Positions 38,875 to 48,113 of a DNA stretch of 64,000 nt are shown here, piece after piece. This stretch comes from Methanobacterium sp. Its GTDB lineage: Archaea > Methanobacteriota > Methanobacteria > Methanobacteriales > Methanobacteriaceae. The stretch is from the NCBI GenBank assembly GCA_012838205.1, contig DUPR01000024.1:62001-126000 (forward strand), written 5' to 3'. The translations under genes and the position numbers were made by a program. Under the pieces are notes generated by a model that saw only the letters and a list, made by a program, of their open reading frames with translations, was not told the DNA's origin and made no database searches. Position 1 is the stretch's first letter. Each line of letters starts with the position of its first letter.

Positions 38875-39366
38875 ATGAGCACTATAAATAATTTAAAGGA
38901 AGCATTTGCCGGTGAATCTCAAGCTAACCGGAAATATCTGGCTTTTGCTAAGAAAGCAGATGAAGAAGGATACGGACAAGTTGCTAAACTCTTTCGAGCC
39001 GCAGCCGAATCAGAAGCAGTCCACGCCCAGAACCATTTAATGGTGATGGATGGAATAGGCAGCACTGCTGAGAATCTAAAATCCGCTATTTTAGGGGAGG
39101 AAGAAGAGTTCGAGGCTATGTACCCTGAATTTATTAAAGAAGCAAAAAGTGAAGGCAATAACAAAGCAGTTTGGACTTTTGATGTGGCCAATCAAGTGGA
39201 AAAAATCCATGCCGAACTATACGCCAAAGCTCTGGAAGTTTTAGGAAACAATGAGGAAGTGGATTATTATGTCTGTGGCCACTGTGGAAACACAGTAGAA
39301 AATGAAGCACCTGATGTATGCCCAATCTGCGGAGCTCTCAAATCCGAATTCAAGAAAATTGAATGA
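38875..39366 (+). CDS. Rubrerythrin
   Basis: An iron protein that reduces peroxide to water, protecting anaerobes from oxygen stress. The N-terminal four-helix ferritin-like domain carries the di-iron ligands in KEAFAGESQANRKYLAF, AAAESEAVHAQNH and VEKIHAELY; a C-terminal rubredoxin-like domain has CGHCGNTVE and CPICGA. At 163 residues it is a compact, typical rubrerythrin. GGAGGTTGG is the ribosome site. A 21-base-spaced direct repeat lies upstream. Confidence 0.95.
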   Translation: MSTINNLKEAFAGESQANRKYLAFAKKADEEGYGQVAKLFRAAAESEAVHAQNHLMVMDGIGSTAENLKSAILGEEEEFEAMYPEFIKEAKSEGNNKAVWTFDVANQVEKIHAELYAKALEVLGNNEEVDYYVCGHCGNTVENEAPDVCPICGALKSEFKKIE

Positions 39367-39430
39367 AGAATTTATAATTTTTTTCTTTTAATATTTTTTT
39401 TTTGATCAAACCGTTGAAGTTTTAATTAGA

Positions 39431-41914
39431 TTAGTTATATGCAGTTTCTGGGAAAGTTATGCGGAAGCTAGTTTCAGGACTTCTTTTAAATTCAAGTTCT
39501 CCGTTAATCTGTTGGGTGAGGCTGGTAACCAGTTGCATGCCAAGGCTTCCAGTATTGAATATATCCACATCTTCAGGAATCCCTATTCCACTATCCCTGA
39601 CCTCCAATAGAAAATCGCCATCAATCTTATGAAAATCAATAGTAATTTTACCTCTAGTATCTCCAGGGAAGCCGTGTTTCATACTGTTTGATAAAAGTTC
39701 GTTTATGATTAGTCCAAGGGGTATTGAAGTGTTGATGTCTATCATGGTCTCATCCACATTAACTTCCAGTTCCACTTTTTCAGGGCGAAGTACGTAAATG
39801 CGATACAAGTCATTGGCCAATGTACGTATATAATCTCCAAAATCAATTTTCTTGAAATCAGACGATCGGTAGAGACGTTCGTGGATGATTGCCATAGAAT
39901 GAGCTCTATTCTGGCTTTCTTTAAAAATGCCCTTGGCTTCTTCATCTTTAATATAACGTGACTGGAGATTTAATAAACTGGAAATTACCATTAAATTGTT
40001 CTTAACCCTATGGAATATTTCTTTCATCAACAAGTCTTTATCTTCCAAAGCTAGTTCCAATTCTTTCTGCGTGTTTTTTATTTCAGTTATGTCCCTAGCT
40101 ATCATTTGAACATTTTTAATTTTATTTTCCGGACCGAATAATGGTTGTATTATGATACTAAACCATAATTCAACTCCTTCGATTTGTACTGCCAGCTCTG
40201 TTTCCAAACCTTCTCTTGTTGTGATAACTTTTCGGATAAGTTCCAATTGTTTATTATAACTATCTGGAAAGAAATCCCTTATTGATCTGCCTAGTATTTC
40301 AGGAGGTTCTATATTGAACTGGTTTGCACCGGCTTTATTTATGAGTAAAAAGACCCCATTATAATCCATTATCGCAATAACATCTTTTGCTGATTCAATA
40401 AGGGACCTGTACTTCTCTTCACTTTCCCGTAGCGCATCTTCCATATTTTTTTGTTGAGTAATATCACGACTGTTGCAAACAAATCCAACTATGCTCTTTT
40501 TTCTATTATAAAGTGGAGTTCCAAGTGTTTCAATCCAAATATAACTCCCATCAGCCGTTTTGTATCTGTGTTGTGAAGATTGAGTTGTACCTTCATCAGC
40601 AGCCCTCATCATACATGAAGATACGTATTCAACATCATCAGGGTGTATAAAATCTAAAATAGACTTTCCAATTACTTCTTGTGGTTCATATCCCATAACT
40701 TGTTTAATGGAAGGGCTTACGTAGACATAACTACCATCTAAAGTGGATTGAGATATAAAATCAGCCATGTTGGAGGTTACCATGTTGAGTTGTGCCTCAC
40801 TTTTTGCTAGTGCCACTTCAGCCTTCTTTTGATCAGTAATATCCCTACCTATTGATGAAGCACCAATGATTTTGCCGTTGAAATCTTTTATTAAAGAAAC
40901 TGAAAGGGATATATCGATGATGTCCCCTTGTTTTGTAATACGTTTTGTTTCATAGTGTTTAATTGATTTTCCATTGGATATTTCTTGTAATATCTGGCGT
41001 AATTCATCAGAATTTGGGGGGAATATGATGGAAACCGATTTTCCAATAACTTCTTCTGCTTTGTATCCGTAAATAATTTCTGCCCCATGATTCCAACTTA
41101 ATATATTACCTTCAATGTCTTTTCCAATTATAGCATCATCTGACCCGTCAACTATTGCAGAAAGAATATTTTGAGTTTTTTCAGCTTTTTTACGCTCGGA
41201 AATATCTCTTAAAATAGCAGTAATGAATTTTTGGTTATTGACCTTCCATGAAGTTATGGACATTTCAAAGGGAAATTCAGTCCCGTCTTTCCTTGAAGCA
41301 GTTAATTCTAATGTTTTATTGAAATATTCATCCTCATTTTTTTCTTTCAACTTATTAAAAATTTTTCCATGTTTTTCACGGTACTGGGGCGGCATTATTA
41401 TTTCAAAAGTTTTTCCAATAATTTCATCCTCTGCATATCCAAAAATTTTCTCGAAACTTTTATTTACAAAAATCACCTTTCCAGACTCATCTGTGGTTAT
41501 TATGGCTTCAATAGCGGATTCAACAACTGAACGGAACTGTTTTTCACTGCTTTCCAGAAGTATCCTTGACTTTTCAATCTGTTCACTTAAAATAATGGTG
41601 ATTATGCTGACAGAAATGAATACTATTGACCTGAACAAGTCGTCAACCCAAGGTTGCTTATTTATAGGATTTATCCAGTCAGCTAAAAATAAGATTCCTG
41701 CCAAGAAAAAGGGAACCCATAATGCCTTCCGTTTCCACCAAACTCCAGAAAGAATTATGGGAATATAAAAAAAATGGGTTATTATTATCCCAGTTCTTAA
41801 AACGAAATGGAAGTAATATACCAAAATGCAAGCTAGGAAAATTAGGCTAAAGACAAGAAAAGTCTGATATTTATCTTTTGATTTGCCCCAATCCAATTCC
41901 AAGTTAGCATCCAC
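39431..41914 (-). CDS. Multi-PAS membrane sensor histidine kinase (HisKA_2 type)
   Basis: An 827-residue signalling kinase. Four or five hydrophobic helices fill about residues 15-115, followed by four PAS domains (about 120-240, 245-365, 370-495, 500-615). A HisKA_2 dimerisation/phosphoacceptor segment ([20 protein letters not shown]) comes next. The C-terminal ATPase has an N box [14 protein letters not shown] and G box [12 protein letters not shown] domains bind ligands or cofactors; what this one senses is unknown. No response regulator is adjacent. The GTG at 41914 or a TTG at 41902, eight bases after AGGTGG, could be the start. Confidence 0.9.
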   Translation of the reverse strand: MDANLELDWGKSKDKYQTFLVFSLIFLACILVYYFHFVLRTGIIITHFFYIPIILSGVWWKRKALWVPFFLAGILFLADWINPINKQPWVDDLFRSIVFISVSIITIILSEQIEKSRILLESSEKQFRSVVESAIEAIITTDESGKVIFVNKSFEKIFGYAEDEIIGKTFEIIMPPQYREKHGKIFNKLKEKNEDEYFNKTLELTASRKDGTEFPFEMSITSWKVNNQKFITAILRDISERKKAEKTQNILSAIVDGSDDAIIGKDIEGNILSWNHGAEIIYGYKAEEVIGKSVSIIFPPNSDELRQILQEISNGKSIKHYETKRITKQGDIIDISLSVSLIKDFNGKIIGASSIGRDITDQKKAEVALAKSEAQLNMVTSNMADFISQSTLDGSYVYVSPSIKQVMGYEPQEVIGKSILDFIHPDDVEYVSSCMMRAADEGTTQSSQHRYKTADGSYIWIETLGTPLYNRKKSIVGFVCNSRDITQQKNMEDALRESEEKYRSLIESAKDVIAIMDYNGVFLLINKAGANQFNIEPPEILGRSIRDFFPDSYNKQLELIRKVITTREGLETELAVQIEGVELWFSIIIQPLFGPENKIKNVQMIARDITEIKNTQKELELALEDKDLLMKEIFHRVKNNLMVISSLLNLQSRYIKDEEAKGIFKESQNRAHSMAIIHERLYRSSDFKKIDFGDYIRTLANDLYRIYVLRPEKVELEVNVDETMIDINTSIPLGLIINELLSNSMKHGFPGDTRGKITIDFHKIDGDFLLEVRDSGIGIPEDVDIFNTGSLGMQLVTSLTQQINGELEFKRSPETSFRITFPETAYN

Positions 41915-42040
41915 CTACATTAATGTTGTTAATTTATTTTTTATGAAGAGAGTCTTAAGTATTTTATTTTAAAAATCTATTTTTAAAGGCTTGAAGCACA
42001 ACTAATGAGTTGTAAGAAAAATATTGGATATTAAATTATA

Positions 42041-42256
42041 TTAAATTGAAACTAGGTCCAATAACTCTTGAGATGAGTCAAGTTCATCCAAAGGTAGCAA
42101 GTACTTATTTTGGCCCTCCAATACAACTAAAGCCACTGGAAATAATGAATATGATTCTGCATGATGTCCCTTCCAGTGAAAAACCTTTACCAATGGGTAA
42201 AAAGATCTACCTTCAATATTGAAAGGCTTTCCGACCCTTATATCATCCTCTATCAT
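42041..42256 (-). CDS. Small conserved-looking protein in the GerW operon
   Basis: A 71-residue protein, MIEDDIRVGKPFNIEGRSF then YPLVKVFHWKG, rich in beta strands and ending in an acidic stretch (LDELDSSQELLDL). I do not recognise it. GAGG seven bases before the ATG supports translation. It follows the DUF2953 gene by 20 bases and is probably the third gene of that operon. The clean frame and good ribosome site support a real gene. Confidence 0.6.
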   Translation of the reverse strand: MIEDDIRVGKPFNIEGRSFYPLVKVFHWKGHHAESYSLFPVALVVLEGQNKYLLPLDELDSSQELLDLVSI

Positions 42257-42276
42257 TTTTTTACCTCAGGGAATAG

Positions 42277-42864
42277 TCAACCTCGAAGTTCATGAATTAG
42301 TTCTCTTACTGGTTTCTTGGTATAAGCTCTTATAGCTTCAATCACAACCCCGCCCAATTTCAATTTGACATCTAATTCAAGATTTCCATCCAAAATTCTT
42401 CGGTCAAAATCAGGTGTTATTATTGTATTTATACGTGTAAGTGCATTTAATGGATAGGTAAAAGCCCAAATGTAACCTGTGAAAAGTGCAGTGTCTGCAG
42501 GACTTTCCAATCCCATAGTTAGATCCAGAAAAATCTTTTCAATTATGAACGAACGATAAATTGTAAGCATCAACTGATAAATATGAGGCCAAGCTTCTAA
42601 AAATAACTTGAGAATCTTTAATATGCGATCCAGATCGAATTTATCTTCTTCATCCTTTTTCTTCTTTTTTTCAGTTTCTTCCTTTTCTTCCCCGGGAATT
42701 TCCCTATAAAAAATCTTTATACCCAACCATCTTAAGCTGAATTTTCCATTTATATCCGAACCACTTTTTTTAAGGGCTAATGATAAGTTTAAGGGAATTG
42801 CAAGAAAAGATAATAGAATAAGCACCAAAATAATTATGATGATGCCTATTATAACATATATCAA
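42277..42864 (-). CDS. DUF2953 membrane-anchored protein
   Basis: A 195-residue protein with one N-terminal membrane helix (residues 2-24) and a soluble part containing LSLALKKSGSDINGKFSLRW, a charged Glu/Lys linker and a conserved second half. DUF2953 proteins (for example YtfI of Bacillus) are found next to YtfJ/GerW genes, as here, so the two probably work together at the membrane. Their biochemical role is unknown. The start codon is TTG with only a weak ribosome site. Confidence 0.75.
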   Translation of the reverse strand: MIYVIIGIIIIILVLILLSFLAIPLNLSLALKKSGSDINGKFSLRWLGIKIFYREIPGEEKEETEKKKKKDEEDKFDLDRILKILKLFLEAWPHIYQLMLTIYRSFIIEKIFLDLTMGLESPADTALFTGYIWAFTYPLNALTRINTIITPDFDRRILDGNLELDVKLKLGGVVIEAIRAYTKKPVRELIHELRG

Positions 42865-42903
42865 GTTTAACCCGCTCTAAGGTTAATTAATTTATTAGAT
42901 CAG

Positions 42904-43326
42904 TTACTTTTTTGGTTCAGATTCAGATTTTTTGGTATCGTCTTTTTCTTTTTTGCCTTTTGCTATTTTACCTGCTTCTGACATTACATTAACTATTGCT
43001 GAACCAGTTTCGCCTATGGCTCTGGAGAGTGGGTCGGCTGATTTTAAAGACATTACTTTAACTCCTTCCGGTCCGGTCTTACCCTTGAATACCACTACAA
43101 CTGCCACTGGTTCGATACCTGCGCCTCCACCGGCTGCTGCACCAGAACCTCCGGGAATATTAGGCCCTTTTCCTTCACCTAAACCTGCTCCGAATGCCAT
43201 TCCCATTCTTGTAACTGGTATCAATACTTTATCTTCACTTTCTATTACCTCACCTATTACGTTTTCTATGTTGAGAACTTTCCGGATTTCTTCCACAGTT
43301 GTTTTTATGGGATCATTAATATCCAT
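42904..43326 (-). CDS. GerW/YtfJ family protein
   Basis: A 140-residue protein of the GerW (YtfJ) family, known in bacteria as a spore protein but widespread in archaea that do not sporulate. It begins DPIKTTVEEIRKVLNIENVIGE; the middle has the glycine-rich FGAGLGEGKGPNIPGGSGA and AGGGAGIEPVAVVVV patterns typical of the family, and a charged C-terminus. GGGGTGATGTG precedes the ATG. It leads an operon with DUF2953 and a 71-residue protein. Confidence 0.85.
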   Translation of the reverse strand: MDINDPIKTTVEEIRKVLNIENVIGEVIESEDKVLIPVTRMGMAFGAGLGEGKGPNIPGGSGAAAGGGAGIEPVAVVVVFKGKTGPEGVKVMSLKSADPLSRAIGETGSAIVNVMSEAGKIAKGKKEKDDTKKSESEPKK

Positions 43327-43445
43327 TTCACATCACCCCTACATTTTTTAGCGGCTTTATATATGACAAGTAAGGCATATACATTTTTCCTACTATTAAA
43401 AATGATTTTGTTTAAAGAATATATCATCTACACCCTAATAGAAAA

Positions 43446-43458
43446 GATTTATATAGTA
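43446..43458 (+). promoter_or_regulatory. Promoter (TATA box) of the tRNA-Val/tRNA-Phe unit
   Basis: GATTTATATAGTA, with TTTATATA at 43448-43455, lies 27-34 bases before the first base of tRNA-Val, the expected distance for an archaeal tRNA promoter. Confidence 0.7.
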
Positions 43459-43474
43459 ACAGAATTATAATCTG

Positions 43475-43554
<80 letters not shown>

Positions 43555-43556
43555 AT

Positions 43557-43630
<74 letters not shown>

Positions 43631-43754
43631 TTTTACTTGGATTATTACTTTTAATTTAAAAAAGAAATCTTAGGAAAAGTTTTTTTAAAAAATGTTCTAA
43701 TAATGCCTAGTGTTCACTAACCGAAAAGTTGTGATGAATTTTTTTACATTTAAA

Positions 43755-44084
43755 TTATAAAAAAAGACCTAATATCATTATAGACACTGCAATGAATGTT
43801 AAACTTGCATATAACCTTGGTTTGAAGGTTTTGTTTTTTTCAGTGGTGATAATTTCTTGGGAAGGTCTTAATATTTGACCACATGCACTGCAAAATGGTG
43901 TGTAGATTTCATTTAGATTCCGGCAAGATTCACAGATGATTTTAGGAGATTGAAGTTGGCCATCTTCTCCGTATTCTAAAAAATAAAATCTACCACCACA
44001 TTCACAGGATTCAAAGTCACCTATAGATTCTCCTTCCTGGAGATGGTAGTAACCACCACAGTCTTCACAAATCAAATAATTCAT
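43755..44084 (-). CDS. Zinc-ribbon membrane-anchored protein
   Basis: A 109-residue protein with an N-terminal zinc ribbon (LICEDCGGYYHL plus CECGGRFYF) and a second one (IICESCRNLNEIYTPFCSACGQIL), a short linker and one C-terminal membrane helix (LYASLTFIAVSIMILGLFL). The two ribbons face the cytoplasm if the C-terminal helix is a tail anchor. Such proteins are common and uncharacterised in Methanobacteriales. Function is unknown. Confidence 0.7.
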   Translation of the reverse strand: MNYLICEDCGGYYHLQEGESIGDFESCECGGRFYFLEYGEDGQLQSPKIICESCRNLNEIYTPFCSACGQILRPSQEIITTEKNKTFKPRLYASLTFIAVSIMILGLFL

Positions 44085-44625
44085 ACGATCAATATTTCTC
44101 TTTCCATTAATCTATTTATGCTTTACTATTGGATAAAAAACAGTATTTATTATAAATAAAGAGTTTGATCTGACAAAAATTTAATCCAAGCAAAAAACCA
44201 GCTTGAAATGAACATTAATCATGTTTGATAAAGATAATTATTATCAATTAAAAAAATCATGATTCTTAAAAATAATGATCAAAGTTGAGAATAATCATAC
44301 AATCCGACATCTTTTTGAAATAAACTGTAAGATTAGCCATGAAAATTGTATACCATAAAATTCTAATAAATCAAGCAAAATGGAAAGCGAAAACAATCAT
44401 TTAACAAATGTGTAAAAATGAATGAAACCAAGTATTGTTGAAATTAAGGTGAAAAATAGATGCAAAAACAACATATGTCCTAAATGAGGGGTTTGGTAAG
44501 ATGATACTTGTTCATTAAGGAACAATCCAAGAAATAAAAAGTTCAAGTCTAGCTGCCGCACTTTCTGCATTATGACGGGTTTAGATCGATAAGGCGAGGA
44601 ATATGAAACCATATATAACTGAAGG
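44085..44625. other. Intergenic region with a short palindrome; no confident gene
   Basis: A weak minus-strand frame of 71 residues (44397-44612) ends in a membrane-like helix but has no ribosome site and unusual composition; I do not count it. GATAAT-T-ATTATC at 44233-44245 is a 6-bp inverted repeat reminiscent of a Fur-type half pattern. Otherwise it is AT-rich DNA without coding or RNA features I can support. Confidence 0.4.
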
Positions 44626-45909
44626 TCACAAAATTGTTCCCTTAAGATAAGTACTCTTGGAATGGGTTATTTCTACATCAAAAAAATTACCCAATGAAGC
44701 TTCATCAACAATTACTGTTTTATAAGAATCTGTACGACCAATATAACCTCCTTTACTCCCTTTATCAGTGATTAGGATCCTTTGAGAGGTTCCTATTAAT
44801 TTTTTGTTATTTGAAGAAGCTATCTTGTTTTTAAGATCATTCAAACGTTTGGAACGGTTTTTAATCACTTGGTGATCATTTTCATCCATTTTTGATGCTA
44901 GAGTGCCGGGACGATGGTAATATTTCGAAATATGCAAAAAATCAGGCCGTATTGCATTAATTGCATCAAGACTATCCTGAAATGCGGCTTCATCCTCTGT
45001 GGGATATCCTACAATAATATCTGTAGAAATGGAAAGATGTGGCAGTTCTGATTTAAAATAATTTATAATTTCAAGGTATTCCTCAACTGAGTGTCCTCTA
45101 TTCATATCCGATAAGACTTGGTTGTTTCCACTCTGCAAAGGCAGATGAAGAAATTTATAGACTTTTTCATTTTTGAAGGAGTTAATTATAGATTCAATAT
45201 CATCAGCAACATTTCGGGGGTGCATCATTCCTACCCTAACTTTGAAATTGCCAGGAATGCTAGTTGTTTGGTTTATAATATCTGATAGATTATCTCCAGA
45301 ATCTTTTCCATAGGCAGCGGTGTCTTGGGCGGTGAGTTGGATTTCCATACAAGAATCTGCCACTGCTTGCTCTGCTTCACTTTTTAAAAAATTTAGGGGA
45401 TAGCTTTGTAGTTTTCCTCGTGCAAATCTGGTACAACAATAACTGCATTTCCCAAGGCATCCTTCACAAATCTGCATAATATGTACAAGGGGATTAGAAC
45501 GCCTCTTAGGAAGGCAAGTCTTTATTTCATTATCTTGACCTGTTTTTCTCTTAATATCATCCCTCATAATTGCCTTAACAACTTCGGGAATAGACTTAAT
45601 TCTACGCGAACCAATCCATCCAGCTTTAGGAGCCAATCTTTCCAGTTTCACAGGATCAATATCCACCATACACCCAGCAACAACCAGTTTTTTATGAGGA
45701 TAAATATCCTGAACTTTCTGGATGTGGTTTATGATCTTCTGTTCTGTGGGCAGTTTAACATAACAAGTATTCAAAATGATAATATCTGCTTGTTCAATAG
45801 ATTTAACAGATTTTATTCCTTGTTCTTCCAGTAAGCCAACCATTATCTGTGAATCAGCTTGATTGAAAGTACAACCAAAAGTTTCAATATAAAATTTCAT
45901 GTTAATCAT
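44626..45909 (-). CDS. tRNA t6A methylthiotransferase (archaeal MiaB-like, e-MtaB type)
   Basis: Adds a methylthio group to N6-threonylcarbamoyl-adenosine at position 37 of tRNAs, using a radical SAM cluster and an auxiliary cluster. The N-terminal domain has ETFGCTFNQADSQIM and two more conserved cysteines (LNTCYVKLP, VAGCMVDI). The radical SAM motif is CEGCLGKCSYCCTRFARG and a C-terminal TRAM domain ends the protein (427 residues). A TATA-like AAATATAT lies 26 bases before the ATG at 45909, fitting a leaderless transcript; an ATG at 45900 is an alternative. Confidence 0.92.
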   Translation of the reverse strand: MINMKFYIETFGCTFNQADSQIMVGLLEEQGIKSVKSIEQADIIILNTCYVKLPTEQKIINHIQKVQDIYPHKKLVVAGCMVDIDPVKLERLAPKAGWIGSRRIKSIPEVVKAIMRDDIKRKTGQDNEIKTCLPKRRSNPLVHIMQICEGCLGKCSYCCTRFARGKLQSYPLNFLKSEAEQAVADSCMEIQLTAQDTAAYGKDSGDNLSDIINQTTSIPGNFKVRVGMMHPRNVADDIESIINSFKNEKVYKFLHLPLQSGNNQVLSDMNRGHSVEEYLEIINYFKSELPHLSISTDIIVGYPTEDEAAFQDSLDAINAIRPDFLHISKYYHRPGTLASKMDENDHQVIKNRSKRLNDLKNKIASSNNKKLIGTSQRILITDKGSKGGYIGRTDSYKTVIVDEASLGNFFDVEITHSKSTYLKGTIL

Positions 45910-46029
45910 GATTCAGACAAATTTCATTTTAAATATATTTCAGTGATTATACAAGCAAAATTTAATGATGTAATTCATTTGCAAACAGTTTTTCAGATAC
46001 ATGAGATGAATTTAATAGTTGAATTGGGT

Positions 46030-46686
46030 TTAATCTTCAGGCCAGCCATATTCTCCTATCATGGGAACAAATGCAACTCCGCCCAAATCTTTAGACTTGA
46101 ATTCATCCTCTGAGATCCGCTGAACAGATACCAGTTCCTGGAAATAATTTTCAGACCCCATTGGTATAATTAAGTTCCCACCGATTTTCAATTGCTTTTT
46201 AAGTGGTTGGGGAATTTTAGGTGCGCTGGCTGTTCCATAAATCCTGTCAAATGGTGCTTTTTCAGGATATCCTAAAGTTCCATCCCCAATGATAACAGTA
46301 ACTTGGTGGTTGTGCCCAGTTTTTTTAAGGTTCTCCTTGGCCTTTCTTGCCAGAGATGGTATTCTCTCTATAGTGTAAACATGACCTGAAATACCAATTA
46401 TCTCGGATACTACTGCAGCATTGTAACCGAATCCAGTTCCAATCTCAAGTATATTCATTCCTTCATTGAGTTTTAATTTTTCTGCTATAATGGCCACCAT
46501 ATGTGGTGCAGATATGGTTTGTCCCTTCCCAATTGGTAGGGGACGATCTAAGTAGGCATAGGCTCTGATTTCAGGAGGCATGAACTCTTCACGAGGTACA
46601 TTTAGCATTGCTTTTTTAACTTTTTCAGTCCTTATGTAACCTTGGTTACATAGTTTTTCCACCAATTCTTCTCTTTGGTCCATCAT
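46030..46686 (-). CDS. pcm: Protein-L-isoaspartate O-methyltransferase
   Basis: Repairs isoaspartyl residues in aged proteins by methylating them with SAM. The glycine-rich SAM loop is NILEIGTGFGYNAAVVSEI; earlier blocks include VPREEFMP and GQTISAPHMVAIIAEKL. The usual post-SAM region VTVIIGDGTLGYPEKAPFDRI follows. Its 218 residues are family length. GGTGAT lies three to six bases before the tandem ATG codons. It is the gene upstream of the t6A methylthiotransferase on the same strand. Confidence 0.94.
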   Translation of the reverse strand: MMDQREELVEKLCNQGYIRTEKVKKAMLNVPREEFMPPEIRAYAYLDRPLPIGKGQTISAPHMVAIIAEKLKLNEGMNILEIGTGFGYNAAVVSEIIGISGHVYTIERIPSLARKAKENLKKTGHNHQVTVIIGDGTLGYPEKAPFDRIYGTASAPKIPQPLKKQLKIGGNLIIPMGSENYFQELVSVQRISEDEFKSKDLGGVAFVPMIGEYGWPED

Positions 46687-46744
46687 CTAATCACCTTAAA
46701 TTGTAATGGGATTAAATGGGAAAAAATGAAAACATGATCTGAAA

Positions 46745-47362
46745 TTAGTAAATATTTTCGTTTTCAACAATTTTAGAGGTTAAATCATATTGGAATTTAT
46801 CTTTATGACTTGCTGGTCTAGAATAGATCCTTTTAATCTGTTCTGCAAGGGCGCCCCCTCTTCTGATCTTGGAAGTTATAGTCTTCATGGATTTAATGCG
46901 AAATACTACATTTCCCATTTTCACCACATCACCAACCGTGAATTGGAAATCTCTTTCCACTTCAACTTTTTTTGATAACACTCTACCACCATAATCTATT
47001 GATATTCCTATTCTAGCCGGCCCTGCCAGCGATGCTGCCCAGATAGTTTCTAACTCTGAAACGTGGCTTTTAAGGACTCGACCTCCCCTTTTATTTTCAA
47101 GTGAGGTTATTTCTGCTTCTTCACCATCAACTACTAATACCTCCCCAACTTGGAGAATTTCATCAGGATATAGTTTAATCTGTTTTTTTTCAGATTGAGA
47201 AAATTTACTTATAATGATTCTGCAATCTACCATCTTAGGGATTTTTATAGTTTCTCTGAAGGTGTTTCCACATTCATGACACTTTATGAGAACTTCTTTA
47301 GTGTTTTTACCCTTAGTTTTGAGAATTTCATGAGATTGAAAGTTACATACTGGACATTTCAT
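46745..47362 (-). CDS. Zinc-finger protein of the HVO_0476 type
   Basis: An archaeal protein with an N-terminal C4 zinc finger (MKCPVCNFQSHEIL and IKCHECGNTFRE) and a C-terminal domain with an OB-like pattern (EAEITSLENKRGGRVLKSHV, VGDVVKMGNVVFRIKSM). The role is unknown; many such proteins are thought to bind RNA. The ATG at 47362 is chosen over the frame opening at 47401 because GAGG stands eight bases upstream and the zinc finger begins there. That gives 205 residues. Confidence 0.8.
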   Translation of the reverse strand: MKCPVCNFQSHEILKTKGKNTKEVLIKCHECGNTFRETIKIPKMVDCRIIISKFSQSEKKQIKLYPDEILQVGEVLVVDGEEAEITSLENKRGGRVLKSHVSELETIWAASLAGPARIGISIDYGGRVLSKKVEVERDFQFTVGDVVKMGNVVFRIKSMKTITSKIRRGGALAEQIKRIYSRPASHKDKFQYDLTSKIVENENIY

Positions 47363-47577
47363 TGTTTTTTCCTCACATAAAATAAAAAAATAAGTATCCA
47401 AAAATCTTTTGGATTATTACAATTTCCGCATGGATTATTTTTCTATAACGATTAAATTAAGATTTAGATAATATACAAATACAAATTTAAACTATGTTTT
47501 TGTAATTGTAAAAACTTTATTGTAAAAATTTAATTAATAGTCAATTTCTAAAGATTAGTGTTATTTGATTATAATTG

Positions 47578-48090
47578 TTAAAACCGGCCTTTTTCTTTCT
47601 TTTCTTTGAGGTAATGTTTAACCAGACCTCCGTCATGAAGTATTTCTCGCATGAAATCGTGGAAAGGTTGTATGGTAACAGTCACACCGGTGTTTAAGTT
47701 TTTTATCACACCGTCTTTAAGGTTTATCATAAGTTCTTCCCCATTATCAGCTTGGATATCAGCTACAATAACTGGTAACCCTATATTTATAGCATTACGA
47801 TAGAAGATGCGTGCGAATGACTTGGCAACAATTGCATCCACACCAGCATGTTTTAAAGCCACTGGTGCTTGTTCTCGTGAAGAACCGCAGCCAAAGTTCC
47901 AGCCGGCAACTATTATATCACCCTTGTTCACATTTTTCGCAAACTCAGGATCTTCTCCTTCCATTACATGGCTGGCAAGTTCATCTAAACTGAAGGTTCT
48001 CAAATAACGTCCGGGTATGATGACATCAGTATCTATGCTGTCCCGGAATTTCCAAACTTTACCCTTTATTTTATCAGTCATGTTAATCAT
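47578..48090 (-). CDS. hacB: Homoaconitase/isopropylmalate dehydratase small subunit
   Basis: The swivelling small subunit of an aconitase-type hydro-lyase (170 residues). Family blocks are DSIDTDVIIPGRYL, WNFGCGSSREQAPVALKHAG and FARIFYRNAINIGLP. The loop after PGR reads YLRT. In methanogens this loop is associated with homoaconitase (coenzyme B and 2-oxosuberate synthesis), whereas YL plus hydrophobic residues marks leucine-pathway LeuD. That specificity is inference from one loop. The large subunit is not in the window. The start is the ATG at 48090 or 48081; neither has a strong ribosome site. Confidence 0.8.
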   Translation of the reverse strand: MINMTDKIKGKVWKFRDSIDTDVIIPGRYLRTFSLDELASHVMEGEDPEFAKNVNKGDIIVAGWNFGCGSSREQAPVALKHAGVDAIVAKSFARIFYRNAINIGLPVIVADIQADNGEELMINLKDGVIKNLNTGVTVTIQPFHDFMREILHDGGLVKHYLKEKKEKGRF

Positions 48091-48113
48091 ATAATTGGTT
48101 AATTTAATGCAAT

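Noticed and set aside
44397..44612. 71-residue minus-strand frame with a hydrophobic end
   Set aside because: No ribosome site, no recognisable domain, and composition typical of AT-rich non-coding DNA; cannot be supported.
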